Source: an uncultured Deferribacteraceae bacterium
GTDB taxonomy: Bacteria; Chrysiogenota; Deferribacteres; Deferribacterales; Mucispirillaceae
Direction: 5' to 3'
DNA: 42,085 bases
NCBI GenBank assembly: GCA_947041225.1
Contig: CAMRDM010000009.1
Span: forward strand, 1-42,085
This document shows positions 35,870-42,085 of the stretch, in pieces (position 1 is the first letter of the stretch; each line of letters starts with the position of its first letter). A program made the translations under genes and the position numbers. The notes under the pieces were generated by a model. It saw nothing but the letters and a program-made list of their open reading frames with translations. It made no database searches and was not told the DNA's origin.

Positions 35870-36778
35870 GTGAGAAAGTCTATAAGTATTGGTGAAGAGG
35901 GCGTAACACTTAAAGAGTTAAAAGAGATTAATTCTAAACTAAAAGATGATAGTATTAGAGTTATATTAACCGTCGATTTAGATAAGGTAGCAAAAAATAA
36001 TTGTATCAACAATATGGACGTTATTCAACATATAACAAATGTGCGTGATCTAGTTATAGTTAATCGTACATATAAAGAGAAGAGGTTAGATCACCTAAAT
36101 GAACTATCGTTAATTGATAACTTAGAAGTGTTTCATATTTATGGATGCTGTTTTAAACCTACGATATCGTTTGAACCGTTAACAAAATTTTCTAATTTAA
36201 AAGATTTAGATATTGATGATATACGCTTAAATACAAAACAACAAGGAGTTTTAAGTTCGTTTCAAAATTTAGAACAGTTAAGGGTTACTAAATTAGATTT
36301 AGAATTTGTTAATGAGAATAAAAACTTAAAAAGTTTATTGATACATAGAGTGTTGATTAATGAAAATTTGCTACATGAAAAATTTCCTAATATTGAAGCT
36401 ATCTCACTTATTGATTGTAGAAAAGTAACAGATTTTAGTTTTTTAAATAAATTACCAAACTTAAAGAGTATAACTTTTGGACACCTATCTAAGTTAGAAA
36501 GTTTTCCTCTTTTTGATAGATCAAATAAGATAGAGGAAATCACTTTTTTTGGAAATAAACATCTCAAAAATATAGACAACTTATTGATGTGTGAAAATCT
36601 AGCAGAGTTAAGAGTATCAAATGAAACATTATTGTTAGAAGCTGAAGCGTTTGAAAAATTAGAGAAATTGAAAAAGTTGAAATTTTGCCAAGTGATTTAC
36701 TACTGTAGAAACAGTGAAAAATATGATGAAAAGTTTGAGGAGGTCGCACTCAAAAATGGATGGGTAACAAGGAAGTAG
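35870..36778 (+). CDS. Leucine-rich-repeat-like cytoplasmic protein
   Basis: A 302-residue protein without signal peptide or membrane segment. Residues about 65-285 contain irregular leucine-rich repeats of about 21-24 residues (LIDNLEVFHIYGC, FSNLKDLDIDDI, FQNLEQLRVTKLDL, NKNLKSLLIHRV, LPNLKSITFGHL, CENLAELRVSNETL). The start is GTG with GGGGGA about five bases before it. The protein is transcribed against the housekeeping genes around it and just ahead of a membrane protein gene. LRR proteins act in protein-protein binding. The specific role is unknown and I do not recognise the family beyond the repeat. Confidence 0.7.
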   Translation: MRKSISIGEEGVTLKELKEINSKLKDDSIRVILTVDLDKVAKNNCINNMDVIQHITNVRDLVIVNRTYKEKRLDHLNELSLIDNLEVFHIYGCCFKPTISFEPLTKFSNLKDLDIDDIRLNTKQQGVLSSFQNLEQLRVTKLDLEFVNENKNLKSLLIHRVLINENLLHEKFPNIEAISLIDCRKVTDFSFLNKLPNLKSITFGHLSKLESFPLFDRSNKIEEITFFGNKHLKNIDNLLMCENLAELRVSNETLLLEAEAFEKLEKLKKLKFCQVIYYCRNSEKYDEKFEEVALKNGWVTRK

Positions 36779-36846
36779 TCGTATATGTTTTAGAGTTGGT
36801 TAAATATAAACCAACTAATGTTTATGATTTTTTAGAGGGAAAAAAG

Positions 36847-37686
36847 ATGATAAAAAAAGTTGATTTCAGCTACTATGCAATGCTAAGTATAGCGTCGTTA
36901 GTTATTCTTGTAGGGGTTGGGGCATACTGGTATCCAGCATTAATACTTTTGCCGATTTTAGGGTTAATAAATATTTATTTTGTAACTAAAAGACATCGTT
37001 CGTTTATAGATGATTATAGTAAATATCATTGTGCTAGAGAGGGTGGTTTTGAGATCCCAGATCAGTATGTAAAATTTTTGTATTACGGTAAAGAACATCT
37101 TTATATGACAAGTGTTATTGCGTGTAGCATAATGCCTTACGAAGGATTAGAAGTTCAGAGCGTAACAGATAGAACGGTTACACTTGTAAATAAAATGTAT
37201 CTTAAAACAATTAAAATTGATATATCACAGATAAGAGTACCAAACTATGATAAGGTTGTTTTAAAAAATATTGAAGAAGCAAAAAAGATGGATGTATATA
37301 ATCCTGATTTAAAACGTGAGATAGAAGAAAGAGAAGCTAAACAGAAATCTATTGCACCGACTACTTTACTGCCTATTCTTTTGCTTGATACTTTTGGAGT
37401 ATTAATTCCAACTGTGATAGCTTTTTCTGTGAGCGAAAAAGTAGCAGCTATCGTACTTATTATATCGTTAATTATTGCAACGGTTATTACTATTCCTGTA
37501 ACGATAAAATATTTTAGAAAACTTATGCGATATAAAAGTGAGATAGAAGAAGCAAACGGATATATTCCACAGTTTTATAGATTGTATATTGGATTTACTT
37601 TCTTACCTGTTGGCTTTTTGTTGTGCTTATGGTTTGTGTGCATTGTGATGGGTGCTGATGTTTTGTTTGATACTAAATTATTTTGA
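36847..37686 (+). CDS. Membrane protein with four predicted transmembrane segments
   Basis: About 279 residues from the preferred ATG at 36847 (GAGGG eight bases ahead). An upstream in-frame ATG at 36760 would add 29 residues and overlap the LRR gene by 19 bases. Hydrophobic pairs lie near the N-terminus (MLSIASLVILVGVGAYW, ALILLPILGLINIYFV), in the middle (LLPILLLDTFGVLIPTVIAF, AAIVLIISLIIATVITI) and at the C-terminus (LYIGFTFLPVGFLLCLWFVCIVM). A soluble domain of about 110 residues sits between the first pair and the rest. No family recognised. Coupling to the LRR gene suggests a joint function. Confidence 0.65.
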   Translation: MIKKVDFSYYAMLSIASLVILVGVGAYWYPALILLPILGLINIYFVTKRHRSFIDDYSKYHCAREGGFEIPDQYVKFLYYGKEHLYMTSVIACSIMPYEGLEVQSVTDRTVTLVNKMYLKTIKIDISQIRVPNYDKVVLKNIEEAKKMDVYNPDLKREIEEREAKQKSIAPTTLLPILLLDTFGVLIPTVIAFSVSEKVAAIVLIISLIIATVITIPVTIKYFRKLMRYKSEIEEANGYIPQFYRLYIGFTFLPVGFLLCLWFVCIVMGADVLFDTKLF

Positions 37687-37752
37687 TTAAGTTTAGTGGA
37701 GTATGGGTGGTTTAAATAAATGATTTTATATTGAGTAGCTACGATAAATTAT

Positions 37753-37829
37753 AGTTTAAAATGGTATAGAGTTATGGATTGAAATTATATAGAATTATAA
37801 GTTTAAAATGGTATAGAGTTATAGATTGA
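37753..37829. repeat. Two direct repeats, 47-bp period
   Basis: Two copies of a 30-bp sequence starting AGTTTAAAATGGTATAGAG (37753 and 37800) differ at one or two positions. The second copy supplies the left arm of the following terminator, so the array may be a duplicated terminator half. Confidence 0.7.
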
Positions 37830-37863
37830 TGTGCAAAACATTTTAATCTATACTCTATTTTTT
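37813..37863 (+). terminator. Terminator between convergent genes
   Basis: ATAGAGTTATAGATT (37813-37827) pairs, with one bulge, with AATCTATACTCTAT (37845-37858), followed by a run of T. It ends the plus-strand membrane protein gene, 130 bases after its stop and directly at the end of ribF, which is convergent. Confidence 0.7.
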
Positions 37864-38794
37864 ATTCATCATCATTGGTGATTGTTTTTGCGAGTGATGA
37901 GTCTAGTTTCATCTGTGCAATAAGTTTATCTAGTGAACTAAATTTTCTTTCAGCTCTTATAAATGTATGAAAATTTATCTCTAATATTTTATCGTAAATA
38001 TACTCTGAGAAATCAAATATATAAGTTTCAATTTTCCTAAGTCCTTCGTCGTGATCAACAGTTGGTCTTGTACCAACATACGTTATCGCTTTGTAGGTTT
38101 TTTGATCTATAATTATCTCTGTAGTATAGACACCTTTACCGGGTAAAATTTCAGTTCTTGTTTCGATGTTAGCTGTTGGAAATCCGTACTCTCTACCTTT
38201 TTCATCACCACTTACAACGACTCCTTTTACAGAGAACGGACGTTCAAGAAATTGTTTAACTCTCTCCACATTGCCACAATATAAAAGTTGTCTACAACGA
38301 GAGCTAGATATCACGATATTATTTTCATCTTTAATACTTTCAAGAAAGAATGTTTTTATATCGTTATTTTTTGCGAACTTTTCAAGCAGATCAACATCGC
38401 CTTTTTGCTTGAAACCGAACTTATAGTTTGATCCAACAACGATCATTTTCACATCTAACTTATCGACCAATATTTCATTTAAAAATTCATTAGGTGTAAG
38501 TCCTGATATCTTTTCATCAAACGGTATTTCGATATAGTAATCTAACCCTAACTCTCTAAAGATCTCTATTTTTTGATCGTATGTATTGATTAACTCAATT
38601 TTCTTTTTAAAGAATTTTTGAGGATGAGGAAAGAATGTAACTACAGCTGTTTTAAGGTTACAGCTTTTAGCTTCAAGTTTAAGTTTTTCGATTAATTTTC
38701 TATGCCCGATATGCAGTCCATCGAAGTTACCGATGGTTGTAGCGATTTTAACATTTTCATTTAAAAATTCTGACAAGTTTTTAATTATTTTCAT
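37862..38794 (-). CDS. ribF: Bifunctional riboflavin kinase / FAD synthetase
   Basis: A 310-residue enzyme that phosphorylates riboflavin to FMN and adenylylates it to FAD. The N-terminal nucleotidyltransferase domain has GNFDGLHIGH (22-31) and the later ISSSRCRQLL. The C-terminal flavokinase domain has GREYGFPTANIE, GVYTTEI and the conserved YVGTRPTVDHDEGLRKIETYIFDF. Length is standard. The ribosome site is weak (AAAGG about 13 bases upstream). Stands alone, convergent with the membrane protein gene. Confidence 0.97.
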   Translation of the reverse strand: MKIIKNLSEFLNENVKIATTIGNFDGLHIGHRKLIEKLKLEAKSCNLKTAVVTFFPHPQKFFKKKIELINTYDQKIEIFRELGLDYYIEIPFDEKISGLTPNEFLNEILVDKLDVKMIVVGSNYKFGFKQKGDVDLLEKFAKNNDIKTFFLESIKDENNIVISSSRCRQLLYCGNVERVKQFLERPFSVKGVVVSGDEKGREYGFPTANIETRTEILPGKGVYTTEIIIDQKTYKAITYVGTRPTVDHDEGLRKIETYIFDFSEYIYDKILEINFHTFIRAERKFSSLDKLIAQMKLDSSLAKTITNDDE

Positions 38795-38956
38795 CTAATC
38801 GAAACTACCTTTTATTATCTATTGAAACATGTACTCTTTCCATATTGTACACTAAACTTTTCAAAACACATATATTTTTTTAAACTGTTAATACTTTAAT
38901 TAAATATTTTAATTCAAAGAACTAGTTGCTATTTATATTTCAGTTTACTTAGAATG

Positions 38957-40180
38957 TTACGAACTCTTGATTATCTCTAAGAGTTTAAAGAGAGCGATAT
39001 TTGTTGATCGTATTCTGATCGACTCTCTGTCACCTTTCAATCTTTCTTCAAACACAACTGTATTTTTGTTTGATGATATTGCGATGTAAACTAACCCTAC
39101 AGGTTTATCATCTGTACCACCTGTTGGTCCTGCAATCCCAGTTATTGATACAGCGTAATCAACCCCTAAAACATCTCTTGCACCTATAGCCATAGCGTTT
39201 GCACATTCAGAACTTACAGCACCATGAGTGTCTATAATAGTTGGATCAACTTTAAGTTGATTGATTTTAACTTTGTTGCTGTAAGATATAATTGATCCCA
39301 TAAAAATTTCAGATGATCCAGCTATATCGGTTATCATTTGCGATACCATTCCACCTGTACAACTCTCTGCAAAACCTATCGTATATTTATGAGTTATACA
39401 TTTATCAACTACAAGTTTAGCGATAGAGTCTGTGTCGTATCCTAGAAAGTTTTTAGGATATTTATCAACTAATACTTGAGCGTATTTATCTATCTCGCAT
39501 AAATCTTTTCCACGAAATTTAACTTTGAGTTGTGCTTTACCAGCGTTTAAAATTATGGTTGTATCAACAAGTTCAAATTTTCTAATATCTTCATCGATAA
39601 TAGACTCAGGAAGTGATGCAAATATTAGATCTTTAAAGTGTATTGTTTCAGGTTTAAATCTATCAATTAGAAATTGTATGAGATGGTTTTCAAATATATA
39701 TTTCATCTCAAACGGAACACCTGGGAGTGATGCAATATACGTTCCTTTATACTCTGTACCGAACCCTAACGCTGTGCCGAATTTATTATCAAAGAGATCA
39801 GTATCAACAGGTAGTTCAACTTGTCTTAGATGTCCTTCACCTATTGCTACTCCAAGTTGAGCCAATCTATCAGCCATATGTTTATATGCTGTTGGGTTTT
39901 GTTTAAGTTCTCTCTCTGTTGCTATTGCAAAAATCTCTGCTGTTAAATCATCAAATGTTGGACCTATTCCACCTGTAGTTAGAATTATATCGTGAGTAGT
40001 AAATTGCTCTTTAAAAGTTTTTAAGATTTTATTTTTATCATCTATAACCATTCTAACATCGGTTACAGTAAATCCGTGTTTAGATAGATTTATGGCAAGA
40101 TAGTTAGAGTTAGTATCAAGCACAGATCCTTCTAAGAGTTCAGATCCGATAGCGACAATTGCACATGTAACCTGTTTCAT
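38957..40180 (-). CDS. cinA: CinA (nicotinamide-nucleotide amidase / ADP-ribose pyrophosphatase family)
   Basis: A 407-residue two-domain protein. The N-terminal MoCF-like domain (COG1058) has AIGSELLEG (10-18), NSNYLA and the TTGGIGPTFDDLT motif (68-80). The C-terminal amidase domain, from about residue 262, has FAESCTGGMVSQMITDIAGSSEIFMG, IISYSN and SITGIAGPTGGTDDKPVGLVYIAI, which deamidates NMN. Full-length CinA is about 410 residues, so this is complete. The start codon shares ATGA with the pgpA stop. Part of the hisA-pgpA-cinA unit. Confidence 0.97.
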   Translation of the reverse strand: MKQVTCAIVAIGSELLEGSVLDTNSNYLAINLSKHGFTVTDVRMVIDDKNKILKTFKEQFTTHDIILTTGGIGPTFDDLTAEIFAIATERELKQNPTAYKHMADRLAQLGVAIGEGHLRQVELPVDTDLFDNKFGTALGFGTEYKGTYIASLPGVPFEMKYIFENHLIQFLIDRFKPETIHFKDLIFASLPESIIDEDIRKFELVDTTIILNAGKAQLKVKFRGKDLCEIDKYAQVLVDKYPKNFLGYDTDSIAKLVVDKCITHKYTIGFAESCTGGMVSQMITDIAGSSEIFMGSIISYSNKVKINQLKVDPTIIDTHGAVSSECANAMAIGARDVLGVDYAVSITGIAGPTGGTDDKPVGLVYIAISSNKNTVVFEERLKGDRESIRIRSTNIALFKLLEIIKSS

Positions 40181-40650
40181 ATAAATACCTCGTACAATTT
40201 TTTAATAATCATAAATGATAAAATAGCGTAGATAACAGCGATTATATCATCTAGCATTATTCCGACTCCACCGTGAAGTGATTCAAAATATTTTATAGGA
40301 AACGGTTTAGATATATCGTAAATTCTAAAAAGAATAAATCCTGCAATAATGTATATCGGTTTAAACGGAAAGATAATATAAAATATTAGAAGAGCTAAAT
40401 ACTCATCAACAACTATCTCACCCGGATCATCTTTATCGATTAATTTTGCGTATCTATCAGATGCGTATATACCGATTAATATTGATAATATTATCACCGT
40501 TATTTTAATTTTTAATGATGGTATGAAAGTGAAAAGATACCCAAGAGGAATAGCAAGGAGCGATCCGAATGTCCCGGGCATGATAGGTATTTTTCCTAGA
40601 TAAAATCCTGTTGAAATTATTGTTATAAAAAAGTTATGTATTTTAATCAT
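40177..40650 (-). CDS. pgpA: Phosphatidylglycerophosphatase A
   Basis: A 157-residue integral membrane phosphatase that makes phosphatidylglycerol from PGP. It shows the PgpA motifs GFYLGKIPIMPGTFGSL (15-31), DDPGEIVVDEYLALLI (73-88) and the end LHGGVGIMLDDIIAVIYA (125-142), with hydrophobic segments between. The overlap ATGA with cinA suggests coupled translation. Its start region has been tandemly duplicated: the upstream copy carries the hisA stop/pgpA start overlap, and the downstream copy carries the start now used. Confidence 0.95.
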   Translation of the reverse strand: MIKIHNFFITIISTGFYLGKIPIMPGTFGSLLAIPLGYLFTFIPSLKIKITVIILSILIGIYASDRYAKLIDKDDPGEIVVDEYLALLIFYIIFPFKPIYIIAGFILFRIYDISKPFPIKYFESLHGGVGIMLDDIIAVIYAILSFMIIKKLYEVFI

Positions 40651-40720
40651 GAATAATATGTCTGCCTATTGAAATTATTGTGATAAAAAGATTATACGTT
40701 TTAATCATGAGTAATATATT
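40611..40720. repeat. 58-bp tandem duplication at the hisA-pgpA junction
   Basis: The segment starting TTGAAATTATTGT at 40611 is repeated at 40669 with few differences. It covers the first 13 codons of pgpA plus the last codons of hisA. The duplication separates two genes that formerly overlapped as CATGATTAA. Confidence 0.85.
40643..40708 (-). CDS. 21-codon mini-ORF linking hisA to pgpA
   Basis: Created by the tandem duplication: its ATG (40708) overlaps the hisA stop and its stop overlaps the pgpA start, both in the same CATGATTAA arrangement. The first residues (MIKTYNLFITIIS) mirror the pgpA N-terminus (MIKIHNFFITIIS). It may work as a translational relay between hisA and pgpA. Whether a peptide is made is unknown. 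Confidence 0.45.
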   Translation of the reverse strand: MIKTYNLFITIISIGRHIIHD

Positions 40721-41429
40721 TCGCTAAATTTTCTAAACTAATTTTCCCTTCATAAATAGCTTTTCCAACGACAACACCGTAGATATTTTTATTATTAAGC
40801 TTTTTAAGTTGTTCTATATCATCACTTGATGAAAGTCCACCAGATGCTATAATTTTAAATGGAGAGTATGTTGCAAGTTCGTTAGTTAATTTAAGGTTTA
40901 ATCCTTCAAGCATTCCATCTTTTAAAATATCTGTGTAGATGATCGACTCAACTTTTGTATCTTTATAAATATCAACCATATCATTTAATTTAAGTTCAGA
41001 TTTAGCGTACCAACCATCGGTTGCGATATTTTCACCTTTTGCATCAAGCCCTAAAATCACTCTGTTTGGAAAGTTGTTTATGATCTCTTTCGTAGCGTCG
41101 ATATTTTTCACAGCAAGTGTTCCAATGATAAAATATTTAACGCCGAGATTATCAAGATGAGTAGCTATTTTAAGTTCACGAATACCTCCACCAAGTTCGA
41201 TATCTATGTTGACGGATTTAACTATATTTTCTATACTTTTTGCATTGGTAGTGAACTCACCTTTTGCAGCGTTAAGATCGACGATGTGTAATCTTTTCAC
41301 ACCTATATTTTCATATTTTTTAGCAAGTGTAAGAAGATCAAGATTATAGTTTGTAGCATCTTCCATTATCCCTTGTTTTAATCGTACAACTTTATTATCT
41401 AAAATATCTATGGCTGGAATTACTATCAA
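40701..41429 (-). CDS. hisA: HisA, ProFAR isomerase (histidine biosynthesis)
   Basis: A 242-residue TIM-barrel isomerase that converts ProFAR to PRFAR in histidine synthesis. It has the start MIVIPAIDILDNKVVRLKQG with catalytic Asp8, ELGGGIR (77-83), IGTLAVKN and, in the second half, GLDAKG with the catalytic Asp and ASGGLSSSDDI. Start codon is TTG at 41429 with AGGAG ahead. The region around this start is duplicated 59 bp upstream. No other his gene is in the window; the others may lie to the right. Confidence 0.97.
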   Translation of the reverse strand: MIVIPAIDILDNKVVRLKQGIMEDATNYNLDLLTLAKKYENIGVKRLHIVDLNAAKGEFTTNAKSIENIVKSVNIDIELGGGIRELKIATHLDNLGVKYFIIGTLAVKNIDATKEIINNFPNRVILGLDAKGENIATDGWYAKSELKLNDMVDIYKDTKVESIIYTDILKDGMLEGLNLKLTNELATYSPFKIIASGGLSSSDDIEQLKKLNNKNIYGVVVGKAIYEGKISLENLAKYITHD

Positions 41430-41528
41430 ATCTTTCTCCTAATTGCATCTAAAATGTTTATTATTTCTATGGCTGGAATTATTATCAAACCTTTTTCATA
41501 ATTGTATCTAAAATGTTTATTATTTATA
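41408..41528. repeat. 59-bp tandem duplication of the hisA start region
   Basis: The hisA start (CTATGGCTGGAATTACTATC at 41408) recurs at 41467 with few changes. The flanking AATTG(C/T)ATCTAAAATG is also seen twice, at 41441 and 41500. The upstream copy carries a TTG at 41488 that opens a 20-codon frame ending at 41426, overlapping the true hisA start. Confidence 0.85.
41426..41488 (-). CDS. 20-codon mini-ORF ahead of hisA
   Basis: TTG (41488) followed by codons for IIIPAIEIINIL, copying the hisA N-terminus, and ending in a TGA that overlaps the TTG start of hisA. A moderate AAGG is upstream. It could couple translation into hisA, like the mini-ORF at the hisA-pgpA junction. Expression is unproven. 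Confidence 0.35.
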   Translation of the reverse strand: MIIIPAIEIINILDAIRRKI

Positions 41529-41569
41529 TCGCTCAATTTTTTATTATGCGAACTTCTGCTGAACGCCAA

Positions 41570-42085
41570 AACTTGCCGAACACACCGAACTTGCTAAATG
41601 TTGCTAACGTGTTCAACTTTATTGAATGTTAAAGTTTTGCAAACATACTCAACTTTTACTTAATGTCTAAACTTGCCACCACGCACCGAACTTGCTAAGC
41701 GTTGCTAACGTGTTAAGTATTATTGAGTGCTAAAGTTTTGCAAACATACTCAACTTTTACTTAATGTCTAAACTTGCCACTACGCACCGAACTTGCTAAG
41801 CGTTGCTAATGTGTCAAGTATTATTGAGTGTTAAAGTTTTGCCAACCTACTCAACTTTTACTCAATGTTCGAACTTGCCACTACGCACCGAACTTGCTAA
41901 ACATTGCTAACGTGTTCAACTTTATTGAATGTTAAAGTTTTGCCAACCTACTCAACTTTTACTCAATGTTCGAACTTGCTAACGTGCATCTAACTTGCTA
42001 AACATTGCTAACGTGTTAAGTATTATTGAGTGTTAAAGTTTTGCAAACATACTCAACTTTTACTTAATGTCTAAACTTGCCACCA
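41570..42085. repeat. 101-bp tandem repeat array (minisatellite), running off the window
   Basis: The motif ACCGAACTTGCTAA recurs at 41584, 41685, 41786, 41887 and (changed) 41988, an exact 101-bp period. Within each unit a 36-bp and a 65-bp part begin with similar TCAACTTT(T)A segments, so the unit itself arose by internal duplication. Copies differ at a few positions. The period is not a multiple of three, so it is not coding. The array continues beyond 42085. No gene is seen in it. Confidence 0.92.

Noticed and set aside
41570-42085. CRISPR array
   Set aside because: The 101-bp units are repeated along their whole length; there are no short identical repeats separated by unique spacers, and no cas genes nearby.

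Overview
The window is AT-rich DNA from a Gram-negative bacterium. Evidence for an outer membrane is a BamD-type lipoprotein, a TraV outer-membrane lipoprotein and a full F-type conjugation apparatus. Cysteine-paired Sel1 repeats, low GC and the housekeeping set hisA-pgpA-cinA, ribF and rimO-bamD-serS-rsmI would fit a gut-associated Deferribacterota (Mucispirillum-like) or Campylobacterota genome. I cannot settle the phylum by eye.

Region 1 (1-21.9 kb) is most of an integrative or conjugative element, nearly all on the minus strand. Read 5' to 3' on that strand: tRNA-Asn(GUU), two hairpins, a hybrid regulator (winged-helix N-terminus, sigma-70-like C-terminus), a 325-bp control region, then a tight operon traA-L-E-K-B-V-C-W-U-trbC-traN-like-traN-traF-traH-traG, followed by two Cys-rich Sel1-repeat secreted proteins. 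Gene order matches the F plasmid transfer operon. Most genes overlap or lie a few bases apart. No relaxase, coupling protein (TraD), oriT or integrase lies in the window, so the element must continue to the left. The apparatus has several unusual parts: TraN carries a C-type-lectin-like domain with a QPD motif; a second TraN-like protein precedes it; TraF is fused to an S26 signal peptidase; TraV ends in an SH3 domain.

Region 2 (22.4-31.3 kb) is an accessory island. It holds an orphan SUKH (SMI1/KNR4) protein and a duplicated two-gene cassette: a KAS III (FabH-like) enzyme followed by a GLUG-repeat lipoprotein, with a similar GGGG/CCCC terminator after each copy. A plus-strand short-chain dehydrogenase with a MerR-type promoter sits between the two cassettes. 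The second KAS III gene has ATA exactly where its equal-length paralogue has ATG.

Region 3 (31.4-42.1 kb) is mostly housekeeping on the minus strand: rsmI-like, serS, bamD-like, rimO, ribF, cinA, pgpA and hisA. It is interrupted by a plus-strand pair (a leucine-rich-repeat-like protein and a membrane protein). Tandem duplications of 58 and 59 bp cover the pgpA and hisA start regions. Each creates a mini-ORF whose stop overlaps the true start codon. The window ends in a 101-bp tandem repeat array that runs off the right edge.
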